From assembly GCF_003258705.1 (NCBI RefSeq), contig NZ_CP029480.1, positions 4,278,001-4,342,000 on the forward strand: DNA of 64,000 nt, in the 5' to 3' direction. Origin of the DNA: Arcticibacterium luteifluviistationis (GTDB taxonomy: Bacteria; Bacteroidota; Bacteroidia; Cytophagales; Spirosomataceae). Positions within the stretch are counted from its first letter, which is position 1. Each line of letters starts with the position of its first letter. Of the stretch, positions 46,048 to 55,221 are shown one piece after another. A program made the translations under genes and the position numbers. Under the pieces are notes generated by a model, which was given only the letters and a program-made list of their open reading frames with translations, was not told the origin of the DNA and made no database searches.

Positions 46048-47253
46048 TTATTCTTCTCCATCTGGAAGTTCAAGAGACTTTATGGTAGAAATGGCGTTTC
46101 CGGCTATGCCTTTTATGCTTCCATACATGTCAATTGTGTTTCCGATAACCTTCTCAATTTGAACTTCACGCTCCTTCCATATACGTTGCATAGCTCTTTT
46201 TTCTCGGTCTAGTTCGCTTTTTAGATTTGAGAACCCTTCTACAATAGCCTCCATTTGTTGTTTAAACTGGCTGCTGGTAAGAAAGGTATAAAGTAAGCTC
46301 ATTTTGTCTGCCTTGTTTTCATTAACAGATTTTGCTTGCTGTGTTCTAATTAATATTTGACGAAGGACAAAAACCAAACCTTTTACTTCGTGAAAGCCAC
46401 AAACCCATACGCCATCTCTTTCTCCAAAACGGTCCATGTCTTTAGGCATGGTTTGAGTTACCAAAACAGCTATTTCGGCTCCAGTTTCTCTTTGGTCAGT
46501 TTTTAATTTTTCTATCCAGTCGCCCCCCCAATTTTGAGTTCGTTTACTCTCAAAAATTATTTTACCACAAACTTGCCCAAACTCATTCATCACGGTTTGA
46601 ATGGCATCTGCTCCTCTAATTCCTTTTTTTACTTCTTCTATTTCGTCATAAGGGAACGTTCTTTCTAGAATAGATTCTATCTCTAATTCTTGAATCTCGC
46701 CCTGAAGTTGCATAGAGCCTTGTTCGGCTTTTCGCTGCATTTCCTTCACCAAATTCATTTGGTTCTCTAGCTTCTTTTCGTATTCCTTTTTAACCAGTTC
46801 AAATTCCTCATCCTTTTGTTTTTTCGCCTTTTCTTCAATGCCACGGCTACGCTCTAGCATTTCCTTTTCAAGCTTTAGTTGCAGCTGTTCCGACTTAAAC
46901 TTTAATTCGTTTTCTTTTTTCATCAGCTCTAGCTCCTTCTTTTGTCCATCCAGAATGAGCTGCTGTTTAATCTTATTATCTTCTTGGAGTGCTTTTAGTT
47001 CGGCTCCATTTTTTTCGTCTGCTCGTTTCTTGGCTTCTGCTTGAGCTATCGCCCACATTTTCTTTTTTTCCTCCTGCTCAAATTTCGCTTTCTCTTCTTG
47101 AAGCTGCTTTTTATAGAGTTCTAGTTTCTCAGAGCTTTGTTTTTCTTGTTCTGCAAAACGTTTTTTTAGTTCAATTTCCATGTGCTTTTGAAGTGCCTCA
47201 CCGGCATCAAAAACATTTCCACAATTAGGACAGGTAGTTTGGTTTGGAGTCAT
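46048..47253 (-). CDS. DUF2130 domain-containing coiled-coil protein
   Basis: 401 residues. A CPNCGNVFD zinc-knuckle-like motif at the N-terminus is followed by a long charged coiled coil (~25-190). The C-terminal DUF2130 domain (~195-400) contains GADAIQTVMNEFGQVCGKIIFESKRTQNW, reminiscent of restriction-endonuclease-like folds with an ESK motif. Function is unknown, with a nuclease-like activity suspected from the fold only. It follows the DUF4139 gene by 2 bases. Confidence 0.88.
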   Translation of the reverse strand: MTPNQTTCPNCGNVFDAGEALQKHMEIELKKRFAEQEKQSSEKLELYKKQLQEEKAKFEQEEKKKMWAIAQAEAKKRADEKNGAELKALQEDNKIKQQLILDGQKKELELMKKENELKFKSEQLQLKLEKEMLERSRGIEEKAKKQKDEEFELVKKEYEKKLENQMNLVKEMQRKAEQGSMQLQGEIQELEIESILERTFPYDEIEEVKKGIRGADAIQTVMNEFGQVCGKIIFESKRTQNWGGDWIEKLKTDQRETGAEIAVLVTQTMPKDMDRFGERDGVWVCGFHEVKGLVFVLRQILIRTQQAKSVNENKADKMSLLYTFLTSSQFKQQMEAIVEGFSNLKSELDREKRAMQRIWKEREVQIEKVIGNTIDMYGSIKGIAGNAISTIKSLELPDGEE

Positions 47254-47255
47254 GA

Positions 47256-49157
47256 TTAATAGCTTACTGTTCCGTTTTTTGGATATTTGATTGTGTAACT
47301 AAATGGTAGTGTTTTTTCAGTAGAGGGTTCAATTTTGTTTAACCACATGAGCTCTCCCGTTTCTTGGTTTTCATTGGCTCCTACTGCAGATTTATCATAA
47401 ACCTCTACTTCTTTAAATTTACTCAAAGGAAATTGGTCTTCTACCAAAATCTTAATTGGAACGCTTTTGGTGTTTCTAATAGAGATTTCATAACCATAAG
47501 AATTAATGGAGTTTCCACCAATGAATGTGTTCTTCGAAAATTGTTTAACAGGTTTTCTTTGAACTTTTACAGCCTGGTCTCTACCTAAAGAGATGCTTAA
47601 AGTGTCTTTATTGCTTAAGTCTAAGTCTGTTTTACCTAAGTAAGTTCCTTCGAAATACAGACTCGCTTCTCCTTCAATGAGGTTGTACTGTTCCCAGTCA
47701 AAAATTCTAGCGGTTAGAAAAGCAACAGGGTCTATTTTGGGTACAGTTTTGTATTCGAAATCCGTTGGAATCTCTAATTCCTTTAATTCCGTCGTATTTT
47801 CTTTTCCATCGGAGAGAAGAGTGAATTTGCTGTCTAAAGTAAAGTTTATAGAAGTAGGAGATTCGTCTTCCGAGATGAGTTTCTTGGTGACTTTGGATTG
47901 TCTAATGTTATATTCTTTATTTACGTTTAATCCCGCTACTCTTCCTGACAATACCGCCCCTGTCATCTCTTTTTTGTTCGGAGAACTATAGCCCATAACC
48001 ACAATTTCCTCTAAAGCTCGAGTATCTTCGGTTAAGTTAATAGCAAAAGGTGAGTTAGCCGCATTTATATTCTGAGTTTCATATCCAATGTAACTAATGG
48101 AAAGGACATTTGATTTACCTTGAAGGTCTGGAGGAATGTTTAGTCTAAAAAAACCATTTTCATCTGTAATTACGCCCAAAGAGGTGCCCACTATTGTAAT
48201 GGAAGCCCCCAATAATGGAAGGTTTTCAGAATCTTTTATTTGGCCCCAAACCTGAGTTCTGTCATTGTCTGGAATTTCTTTTTCATCAAAGTAGTCGCTG
48301 TAAGTGTTATTCTCTCCCCAGTACCATTTTTTCAAATTTGGAATATTTGAACTTGTTTTTGGTGAAGTATTGCTAAGTGTTAGTTTAACGTCTTTCCAGT
48401 CTTCACCGCTGTATTGGTACACCTTTGCTTTGTATAATAGGCTGATAGGCTCTGTTATTTTGCTAGCTTTTATATCGTAACTAGGAGCCCAGCCAGCATT
48501 TTTGACAAAATACGAGATTGTCAATTTTTGACTTTTGAGCGGAGTTTTAGTTTTTAATACTAGAATAATTTCAGCCAATTGGTTTTCTTTGTCCTGACTG
48601 ATTTTATTCAACGTAGCGTTGTTTTCCTTTATTTCTACTTGTAGTGAATCCAGTTTTTGGCTGAGTGCAAATCTTTGGTTAAGAATGAGTTTCATTCTCT
48701 CTCTAAAATAATCTGCTGTAGTTTTTAAGTCCTCTGGTTTCATTCCAGAATAGGTGCCGCCAACCGTCTGATTGTTTAAAAGTAGGTCCTCTTCTCTTTT
48801 GAGCAAGGTCAAATCAACTTTCAAGATTTCAAACTGTTCATTGATTCTCTTATTGGCGTCATTTATTCTTTTTGTTGCCGAGATAAGAGAGCTGTCAGAC
48901 TGTAAGCTCATTTGATGAAAAACGGACGCAATGTTTATGTCTAGGTTTGTAGCAATTTTAATACTGCTTTTGTCTATTTCAGGAGAAATACCCTTAAGTA
49001 TCAATGTGTTTTCTCCCGCGATAAGGTCTATTTTGGCTTCTCGTGAGATTTGTGCTCCAGAAAAGTAGAGGTTTACATTACTAATTGTTGAGTTGACTTT
49101 CTGTTCCTGGCCAATGGCAATCAATGGCAATAAAAGTAGAAATAGAATATTTTTCAT
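47256..49157 (-). CDS. DUF4139/MuiA-like protein carrying a SusC-type CarboxypepD-reg insert
   Basis: 633 residues with a signal peptide (MKNILFLLLLPLIAIGQ). Residues ~20-270 are the N-terminal MuiA-like region with a coiled coil (90-200) and the DUF4139 hallmark VKNAGWAPSYDIKAS. Inserted at ~301-390 is a carboxypeptidase-regulatory-like domain (VWGQIKDSENLPLLGASITI ... ISYIGYE) ending in EEIVVMGY, the motif found before the plug of SusC-like receptors, then SGRVAGLNV. DUF4139 resumes to the end. No barrel is present, so it is not a receptor. Start overlaps the upstream stop by 4 bases. Confidence 0.82.
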   Translation of the reverse strand: MKNILFLLLLPLIAIGQEQKVNSTISNVNLYFSGAQISREAKIDLIAGENTLILKGISPEIDKSSIKIATNLDINIASVFHQMSLQSDSSLISATKRINDANKRINEQFEILKVDLTLLKREEDLLLNNQTVGGTYSGMKPEDLKTTADYFRERMKLILNQRFALSQKLDSLQVEIKENNATLNKISQDKENQLAEIILVLKTKTPLKSQKLTISYFVKNAGWAPSYDIKASKITEPISLLYKAKVYQYSGEDWKDVKLTLSNTSPKTSSNIPNLKKWYWGENNTYSDYFDEKEIPDNDRTQVWGQIKDSENLPLLGASITIVGTSLGVITDENGFFRLNIPPDLQGKSNVLSISYIGYETQNINAANSPFAINLTEDTRALEEIVVMGYSSPNKKEMTGAVLSGRVAGLNVNKEYNIRQSKVTKKLISEDESPTSINFTLDSKFTLLSDGKENTTELKELEIPTDFEYKTVPKIDPVAFLTARIFDWEQYNLIEGEASLYFEGTYLGKTDLDLSNKDTLSISLGRDQAVKVQRKPVKQFSKNTFIGGNSINSYGYEISIRNTKSVPIKILVEDQFPLSKFKEVEVYDKSAVGANENQETGELMWLNKIEPSTEKTLPFSYTIKYPKNGTVSY

Positions 49158-49723
49158 GAGTTATGTTTCTTTAAGTGAAATAGATGGATTAGAAGTGTGG
49201 AGCCTATCAAAATTAGCCCTAAATAATGTAATAGCGAAGGTTCTGCTCCCTCAAAGGCACCAGACAGTCTGGAGAGAATGGTAATCACCATTATTAAAAG
49301 GAGGTAGTAAAAATAAAAGTAATCTAACCATGTTGGAGGATTCTTTGATTTTAGCAGCCAAGGATAAATGAGTAGAGTAAGGTAGCCAAAACCGCCGCCT
49401 AAAAGCTTAAAGGGAATTAGCTCAATTTCGTTTAAGTAGATATTTGTCGCTAAAAAGAGAAAGTGGATGAAGTGCAATAGGCTAAAAATAAGTATCAAGC
49501 CTACAAAGTTTTGTTTGAATTCTGTTCGTCGTTTTGACCAGTTTAAACTGGTTAAGAGAAAGGTGCCTAAGAAGAAAAACAAAGAAAGTCTGCCACTATA
49601 TCGGGCAGACATTCTCATAGTTTCGCTAATAATATAATTTGCTTGGAAGAAAGAGAACAAGACTATCAGCACTTCGGCAATTAAGCCCAGTTTTAGAAGC
49701 CTTCTTAAGTTCACTTTTTCCAT
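49154..49723 (-). CDS. Hypothetical polytopic membrane protein
   Basis: 189 residues from the ATG at 49723, 7 bases after the FAH-family stop; an alternative TTG frame would overlap that gene. Five to six membrane helices, few charged residues. It resembles small uncharacterised Bacteroidota integral membrane proteins; no motif gives a function. It is embedded in a minus-strand operon running from 51375 to 46048. Confidence 0.65.
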   Translation of the reverse strand: MEKVNLRRLLKLGLIAEVLIVLFSFFQANYIISETMRMSARYSGRLSLFFFLGTFLLTSLNWSKRRTEFKQNFVGLILIFSLLHFIHFLFLATNIYLNEIELIPFKLLGGGFGYLTLLIYPWLLKSKNPPTWLDYFYFYYLLLIMVITILSRLSGAFEGAEPSLLHYLGLILIGSTLLIHLFHLKKHNS

Positions 49724-49730
49724 TTTATGC

Positions 49731-50588
49731 TTATTTTGAATAAGCCACGGCAGTTTGATTTTGAACGCCAAGGCCTTCAATGCCTAATTCTATTTTGTCT
49801 CCTGCTTTAAGATATTTGGCAGGTTTAAAGCCAAGTCCTACTCCAGCCGGTGTGCCAGTTGAGATAACATCACCAGGAAGTAAAGTCATATAATTGCTCA
49901 AATAGCTGATGATTTCATCAATGTAAAAAATCATATCGTCCGTATTAGAGTCTTGAATCTTCTCCCCATTTAGTTTTAACCAAAGGTTTAAATTTTGTGG
50001 GTCAGGGATTTCATCTGTTGTAGCCATAAAGGGCCCAAGAGGTGCGAAGGTGTCGTTTGATTTGCCTTTTACCCATTGTCCGCCGTGCTCTAGTTGAAAA
50101 GCTCTTTCGCTGTAATCATTATGGAGGCAGTAGCCCGCTACGTAATCCAGGGCGTCAGCCTTTTCTATATAGGAGGCTTTTTTACCAATAACCACTGCTA
50201 ATTCTACCTCCCAGTCTGTTTTTTCAGAGTTTCTCGGAATGATGACATCATCATTTGGTCCACACAAGGCAGATGTTGCTTTGAAAAACACAACAGGTTG
50301 TTCTGGGTTTTCCATGCCTGACTCGGCTGCATGTTTTGCATAATTTAAACCAATACATACTATCTTGGAAGGTCTAGCTACGCAAGAGCCAAGTCTGGTG
50401 TTTGGATCTAAAACTGGACAAGAGTCCTGGTTGGAGTTTAACCAAGCTGCTAACCTGCTGATGCCGTCCGTTTCAAAGAATTTTTCATTGAAGTCTTCTC
50501 CAAAAGCAGAAACATCCAATAAAGTATTGTTGTCAGAAATGATACCTGGGTTTTCCTTACCTGGCTCTCCGTGTCTTATTAATTTCAT
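49731..50588 (-). CDS. Fumarylacetoacetate hydrolase family protein
   Basis: 285 residues from the ATG at 50588, which opens MKLIRHGEPGKENPG as in relatives; the longer frame would run into the SDR gene. The FAH fold is shown by CIGLNYAKHAAESG, the metal-binding EVELAVVIG and the C-terminal STGTPAGVGLGF. Members beside an SDR often hydrolyse 2,4-diketo-3-deoxy-sugar acids in L-fucose or L-rhamnose oxidation. That role is inferred from the adjacent gene, 10 bases upstream. Confidence 0.88.
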   Translation of the reverse strand: MKLIRHGEPGKENPGIISDNNTLLDVSAFGEDFNEKFFETDGISRLAAWLNSNQDSCPVLDPNTRLGSCVARPSKIVCIGLNYAKHAAESGMENPEQPVVFFKATSALCGPNDDVIIPRNSEKTDWEVELAVVIGKKASYIEKADALDYVAGYCLHNDYSERAFQLEHGGQWVKGKSNDTFAPLGPFMATTDEIPDPQNLNLWLKLNGEKIQDSNTDDMIFYIDEIISYLSNYMTLLPGDVISTGTPAGVGLGFKPAKYLKAGDKIELGIEGLGVQNQTAVAYSK

Positions 50589-50598
50589 TTGGTGTTTA

Positions 50599-51375
50599 TT
50601 ATGGTGTATTGAGTGTGATAAATCCTCCGTCAATTGGATAGTCTGTTCCTGTAGCAAAAGCGGCATCGTTTGATGCGAGGTAAACTGCAAGAGCAGCCAC
50701 TTCCGATGTTTTACCCATACGGCCTATAGGTTGTGTTTTCGACAATTCATCAAAAACCTCCTCTTGTTTGTCTGGGTATTTGTTTTTGATGAAACCATCT
50801 ACAAACGGCGTATGAATTCTTGCTGGCGAGATAGAATTACAACGAATATTGTTTGAAACATAGTCTTTTGCTACCTGAAGGGTCATGGTTTTGATGGCTC
50901 CCTTTGAAATAGAGTAGGCAAACCTATCTACTAGGCCAACGCTGGCAGCAACTGACGCCATATTAATAATTACACCTCCACCATTTTCCTTGAAGTGAGG
51001 AATAATGCAATGAATGCAGTTATAAACACCTTTGATGTTAATGGCATAAATTTTATCTAAATCTTCTTCTGTAGTTGTTTCTACAGTGCCAATGTGTGCT
51101 ATGCCGGCGTTATTCACCAAAATGTCTATAGGAGATACAATTTTGATTTTATCGATGGTCTTCTGAACATCAGATTGCTTTGAAACGTCTACCTTATGAC
51201 AATAGGCAGTTCCTCCTGAGGCTATTATAAGGTCCGCTTCTCTTTCAGCTAAATCCATATTAAGTTCGAAAATATGAACGGTAGCTCCTTGTTTTGCGAA
51301 GCTTCTAGAAATTTCGAGCCCAATTCCGCTGGCTCCTCCTGTTACTATCGCTACTTTTTTATCTAATCTAAACAT
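50599..51375 (-). CDS. SDR-family dehydrogenase
   Basis: 258 residues. NAD-binding TGGASGIG at 12-19, NNAGIAH at 88-94, and catalytic Y154-x3-K158 (YSISK) preceded by the serine in NMASVAAS. Classical SDR ending DYPIDGGFITL. The neighbouring FAH-family gene suggests a sugar-acid dehydrogenase such as 2-keto-3-deoxy-L-fuconate dehydrogenase. No fucose isomerase, dehydratase or transporter lies in the window to confirm it. Confidence 0.85.
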   Translation of the reverse strand: MFRLDKKVAIVTGGASGIGLEISRSFAKQGATVHIFELNMDLAEREADLIIASGGTAYCHKVDVSKQSDVQKTIDKIKIVSPIDILVNNAGIAHIGTVETTTEEDLDKIYAINIKGVYNCIHCIIPHFKENGGGVIINMASVAASVGLVDRFAYSISKGAIKTMTLQVAKDYVSNNIRCNSISPARIHTPFVDGFIKNKYPDKQEEVFDELSKTQPIGRMGKTSEVAALAVYLASNDAAFATGTDYPIDGGFITLNTP

Positions 51376-51476
51376 CTTGAGTTGGTTTGATGCGGTCGCA
51401 ATTTAGTTATCCTTTCTAAAAAATCGATGATTGCTTTTGCTAAGTTTAAATACTTTGAAATAAATGAAAATAGGTC

Positions 51477-51507
51477 TTGCAGAATTTGAGGATTCAATTT
51501 ACCTTTG
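51477..51507 (+). promoter_or_regulatory. Bacteroidota promoter for tRNA-His
   Basis: TTG, 20 bases, then TACCTTTG. The -7 element ends 15 bases before the tRNA. Confidence 0.8.
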
Positions 51508-51522
51508 CACTCCGTTAAATAT

Positions 51523-51597
51523 GGAGGTTGTAGCTCAGTTGGTTAGAGCATCGGCTTGTGGTGCCGAGGGTCGTGGGTTCGAGCCCCATCTACCTCC
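51523..51597 (+). tRNA. tRNA-His (anticodon GUG)
   Basis: 75 nt including the extra G at position -1 opposite C73, the tRNA-His identity feature. Acceptor GAGGTTG pairs with CTACCTC except for one U-U at 6-67. Anticodon arm TCGGC TTGTGGT GCCGA gives GUG; T-arm GTGGG TTCGAGC CCCAT. Confidence 0.96.
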
Positions 51598-51604
51598 CTT
51601 TTTT

Positions 51605-51632
51605 AAGCAGGTCCTTTGGACCTGCTTTTTTT
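51605..51632 (+). terminator. Terminator after tRNA-His
   Basis: AAGCAGGTCC / GGACCTGCTT perfect stem with a TTT loop and T-run, 7 bases after the tRNA. Confidence 0.92.
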
Positions 51633-51933
51633 ATGCCTTTTTAGTAAATTTCATTCATCTTACTTTCTTATAATCTGTGCTTTAACCTCAAAATAGGTTA
51701 GGTTTGAAGGATAGGCTCTGAAAGTTATATTGAGAAAGCCCTTTGCATTATTTGGTCTTTTTTAGCTGGTCTTGTTAGCTTGATTTAGGTCAAAACGTCT
51801 TTCATAGTGTACTGGAAATTATCAATTTTATCAGCGAGATTCTTTTTGGTTTTCTGATGTTAATGTTTTGTAAGTCGTCTTAGAACAAGAACAACGGAGC
51901 ATTTTTCAATCAAATAGGTCAATGTGTTAATAA
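51633..51933. other. Intergenic stretch, nothing recognised
   Basis: Between the tRNA-His terminator and the fabI promoter. No coding potential, RNA gene or repeat seen; AT-rich with scattered stops in all frames. Confidence 0.5.
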
Positions 51934-51962
51934 TTGATATTTGATCGAATATGCTACTTTTG
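51934..51962 (+). promoter_or_regulatory. Bacteroidota promoter for fabI
   Basis: TTG (51934-51936), 18 bases, then TACTTTTG (51955-51962). It overlaps the in-frame ATG at 51951, which therefore cannot be the translation start. Confidence 0.75.
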
Positions 51963-51983
51963 TGGCAAACAATTAATTCGAAT

Positions 51984-52796
51984 ATGTCTTACGGTTTACT
52001 AAAAGGTAAAAAAGGAATTATCTCTGGAGCATTGGATGAAAATTCAATTGCTTGGAAAACAGCGATTAAAGCTCATGAGGAAGGTGCTCAAATAGTTTTG
52101 ACTAATGCTCCAATTGCCATGAGAATGGGTAAAATAAATGAATTAGCGGAGCAAATAGGTGCTGAAATAATACCTGCCGATGCTACTTCTGTAGAAGACC
52201 TTGAAAATCTTTATACTAAGTCTATGGAGCTTTTAGGCGGTAAAATGGACTTTGTACTTCACTCTATAGGGATGTCTCCTAATATCCGTAAAGGAAGAGC
52301 ATATGGAGATTTGAATTATGATTGGTTCTTAAAAAGTATTGATATCTCGGCTCTGTCTTTTCATAAGTTTATGCAAGTTGGCGATAAATTAGATGCACTA
52401 AATGATTGGGGTTCTGTAGTTGGTCTTTCTTACATTGCTGCTCAGAAAACATTTCCGTTTTATACCGATATGGCAGATGCTAAAGCGGTATTGGAGTCTA
52501 TTGCTAGAAGTTTTGGTTACAGACTAGGTAAATCAAAAAAGATAAGAGTAAATACTATTTCTCAGTCGCCTACTATGACTACGGCTGGTTCAGGGATCGG
52601 AGGCTTCGACTCTTTCTTTGATTTTGCGGAAAAGATGTCTCCTTTAGGAAACGCAACGGGCGAAAACTGTGCTGATTATATAGTGAGTTTGTTCTCGGAT
52701 TTAACCAAAATGGTTACCATGCAGAATTTATACCATGATGGAGGATATTCTTCAACGGGTATATCAGAGGAAATAATTGAGATGATGCAGAAGTAA
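51984..52796 (+). CDS. fabI: Enoyl-[acyl-carrier-protein] reductase (NADH)
   Basis: 270 residues. The start is at MSYGLLKGKKGIISG, downstream of the promoter. Divergent SDR with GIISGALDENSIAW cofactor loop, HSIGMSP, and active-site Y150, Y160 and K167 (Y-x6-K, FYTDMADAK), equivalent to E. coli Y146, Y156 and K163. It catalyses the last reduction of fatty-acid elongation and is the target class of triclosan-type inhibitors. It is monocistronic with a strong terminator. Confidence 0.95.
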   Translation: MSYGLLKGKKGIISGALDENSIAWKTAIKAHEEGAQIVLTNAPIAMRMGKINELAEQIGAEIIPADATSVEDLENLYTKSMELLGGKMDFVLHSIGMSPNIRKGRAYGDLNYDWFLKSIDISALSFHKFMQVGDKLDALNDWGSVVGLSYIAAQKTFPFYTDMADAKAVLESIARSFGYRLGKSKKIRVNTISQSPTMTTAGSGIGGFDSFFDFAEKMSPLGNATGENCADYIVSLFSDLTKMVTMQNLYHDGGYSSTGISEEIIEMMQK

Positions 52797-52820
52797 TATT
52801 TTTGTGCTTATTATATATTA

Positions 52821-52858
52821 AAGCAGCGTTACCTATAAAGTAACGCTGCTTTCTTTTT
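52821..52858. terminator. Bidirectional terminator between fabI and the dipeptidase
   Basis: AAGCAGCGTTAC / GTAACGCTGCTT perfect 12-bp stem with an 8-nt loop and T-rich tail. It serves fabI and the convergent dipeptidase gene. Confidence 0.9.
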
Positions 52859-54047
52859 ATTGGGCAGCGGCATAATCTAATGCAGATTGCCAAACTCTGA
52901 AAAGGTTACCCGAGCATATTTTTTCAATATCGCTTTCTGAGTAGCCTCGCTCTAGTAGAAGTTTGATGATGTTTGGGTAGTCAGAAACATCTTTAAGGCC
53001 TGTTGGTAATGAATCTCCAACTCCATCAAAATCTGAACCTAGTCCTACATGGTCAATTCCTGCAAACTTTACGGCTCTGTCAATATGGTCTACTACTTTT
53101 TCAACATCTGAAAATACGGTAGGGTGTGATTTGATAAATTCCTGAATAATAGGTTTTGCGGCCTCATCTCTTCTTGTTAGTCCTTTTTCTTCTAGAATTT
53201 TCCCTAAAAGCTCACCGTTTTCATTCTTTATTTTTTGTATTTCTCCATCAATAAATGTAGAACCAAAGTTGATCATAACCACGCCACCATTTTCTTTAAG
53301 CTTCACTAGCATTTCGTCATTCATGTTTCTTTCGAAATCAGGCGTGAAGAATCTTAGAGAGGAATGCGAAGCAATGACTGGAACTGGGCTTATTTCAATG
53401 GTATCATAGAATGTACTGTCTGATACATGAGAAATGTCAATCATGATGCCTTGTTTTGCCATTTCTAGCACCACTTCTTCTCCGTAAGGGCTGAGTCCTT
53501 GCCACGGTCTTTCAGGATCGTAAGAAGAATCACAAATTTGGTTGGCTTTAGAGTGTGTTAATGTTACATAGCTAATTCCTCTTTTTTTGAAATAGGCCAC
53601 ATCGGAAAGTTCTTTAATAGGAGCACCGTTTTCCATACCCATAGGTAGGGCTACTTTTCCAGCTTTAAATATTCTTCGAACATCTTCTGGGCTTTTAGCA
53701 ACTTCAAAATATTCCTTGTTTTCATCGCTTATGTAGTTGACCATGTCAATTAAGCTATCGGCTAATAATTTTCCCTCTTCAGAGCTGAATCTCGCGGGAA
53801 TGTAGATAGACATAAACGGAGCGTCGAGTCCACCTTTCTTTGCTCTTTCAAAGTCAAAGTCACCATCTTTTGACGATACAGGGATTCCTACGAACTCCTT
53901 TGTAAGTTGAAAGTTTTTAACTTTTAACCTATATGGTAAATCTACGTGCCCATCAGTAATGATAAACTTATGGGCTAGTTCTGTAGCCTTGTCTTGTGCG
54001 AAGGTAAGGCTCGGAATTAGGATAATTAATACTAGTAATTTTTTCAT
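52857..54047 (-). CDS. Exported membrane dipeptidase, M19 family
   Basis: 396 residues with signal peptide (MKKLLVLIILIPSLTFAQ). The renal-dipeptidase zinc motif TDGHVDLPYR (H and D ligands) is near residue 33, a GMENGAPI glutamate near 138, and the HSKANQICDS and SHSSLRFF histidines follow; GLGSDFDGVG is near the C-terminus. It hydrolyses dipeptides, including D-amino-acid-containing ones, in the periplasm. Monocistronic. Confidence 0.93.
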   Translation of the reverse strand: MKKLLVLIILIPSLTFAQDKATELAHKFIITDGHVDLPYRLKVKNFQLTKEFVGIPVSSKDGDFDFERAKKGGLDAPFMSIYIPARFSSEEGKLLADSLIDMVNYISDENKEYFEVAKSPEDVRRIFKAGKVALPMGMENGAPIKELSDVAYFKKRGISYVTLTHSKANQICDSSYDPERPWQGLSPYGEEVVLEMAKQGIMIDISHVSDSTFYDTIEISPVPVIASHSSLRFFTPDFERNMNDEMLVKLKENGGVVMINFGSTFIDGEIQKIKNENGELLGKILEEKGLTRRDEAAKPIIQEFIKSHPTVFSDVEKVVDHIDRAVKFAGIDHVGLGSDFDGVGDSLPTGLKDVSDYPNIIKLLLERGYSESDIEKICSGNLFRVWQSALDYAAAQ

Positions 54048-54276
54048 GTCAAAATTTACTTCAAAAAATGATAATGGATAAACCCTTGATTAGAAAAGTT
54101 ATAGACTAAGTTTAAAAAGTTATAGTTAAGCTGTCTCCGTTTTTTTAGAACGCCCTTATCAATGATTTCTCTGCAAATTCTTTAGCGTCGCTTTGATTGT
54201 TTGGAATGGGAGGAAATTTGGTTTTTTTAATAATAGAGTTTCCCTTTTTGGTACCTTGCGTAAAAAAAAACATTTG

Positions 54277-55221
54277 ATGCAAAAAGTACTTTTAAGCCTC
54301 ATCCTTTTATTTTCTCTTACAGTTCCGACTTTTTGTCAAGATGGTGCCATTTTTTTTAATAGTGATTTTGAGGAATGTGAACAAGCTGAGGCTAGTTATT
54401 TCAGAATAGTAATTACGCAATCTCAGGAAATGTTAAAAGTTAACGATTTCTATATGAGTGGTGAAAAATACGCTGTTGGATACAGCAGAGCATTCCCTTT
54501 AATCTGGAAATATAAAAATGAAGGCCGTTTCTTGAAGTATTTTGATGGTCAAGGCTTAAAGGAATCCAGTGTTTATTCCAATGGCTTGCCTATTGGGATA
54601 AAGCAAGTTTTTTTTCCAGGAGGTAAGCTATATATGAAGCTCAAATATCTTGGAGTTGAAAGTGAAGTGCCATTAGTATTGGAAGTTTATGCTGTAAACG
54701 GAGATAGCCTAGTGGTAGAGGGAAATGGTTTTGCAGTTGAAAGAGAAACTAGGGATACCCTTATAATTAGTAAAGGTTTATATAAGGATGGTATAAAAGA
54801 AGGGGAATGGATAGGCGAGTACCAATCTGGTAAAACTTATTTTAAGGACCTATATGAAAATGGACAGCTTATAGAAGGGAAGTCTTTTAATGATGAAGGT
54901 AAAGAGTTTAATTATACGCAAATATTTGTTGCACCAGAATTTAAAGGTGGGGAGAATAAAATGTACCGATTTCTTGCTGAGAAAGTTTATTATCCGAGAA
55001 AGGCCATAAAAGACAACATTCAAGGGAGCGTAGTTATAAAGTTTCAAATAGAAACAGATGGTTCAATTTCTAGAACTAAAGTTATGAAAGGGGCTCATGA
55101 AACCTTAGATACGGAAGCTATGAAAGTAGTCGAAAAGATGTCTGATAAATTTAATGTGGGCTATGTTCGGGGTCAACCAACTCGATGTTTGATGACTTTA
55201 CCCGTATTGTTTGTTTTATGA
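54277..55221 (+). CDS. Exported YwqK-like/TonB-C protein
   Basis: 314 residues from the ATG that opens the signal peptide (MQKVLLSLILLFSLTVPTFCQ); the longer frame adds 28 unlikely residues. The middle carries MORN/YwqK-like repeats (GLYKDGIKEGEWIGEYQSG), and the last ~85 residues are a TonB C-terminal-like domain (VYYPRKAIKDNIQGSVVIKF ... DGSISRTKVMKG). No membrane anchor. Similar in plan to the protein at 43391. Function unknown. Confidence 0.72.
   Translation: MQKVLLSLILLFSLTVPTFCQDGAIFFNSDFEECEQAEASYFRIVITQSQEMLKVNDFYMSGEKYAVGYSRAFPLIWKYKNEGRFLKYFDGQGLKESSVYSNGLPIGIKQVFFPGGKLYMKLKYLGVESEVPLVLEVYAVNGDSLVVEGNGFAVERETRDTLIISKGLYKDGIKEGEWIGEYQSGKTYFKDLYENGQLIEGKSFNDEGKEFNYTQIFVAPEFKGGENKMYRFLAEKVYYPRKAIKDNIQGSVVIKFQIETDGSISRTKVMKGAHETLDTEAMKVVEKMSDKFNVGYVRGQPTRCLMTLPVLFVL

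Noticed and set aside
47256-49157. TonB-dependent receptor
   Set aside because: Only the regulatory domain and pre-plug motif are present; DUF4139 surrounds them and there is no barrel.
51464-51673. Open frame reading VVAQLVRASACGAEGRGFEPH
   Set aside because: This is the translation of tRNA-His and its terminator.
51951-51983. Upstream start for fabI
   Set aside because: The ATG at 51951 lies at the -7 promoter element; FabI homologues begin MSYGLLKGKKG.
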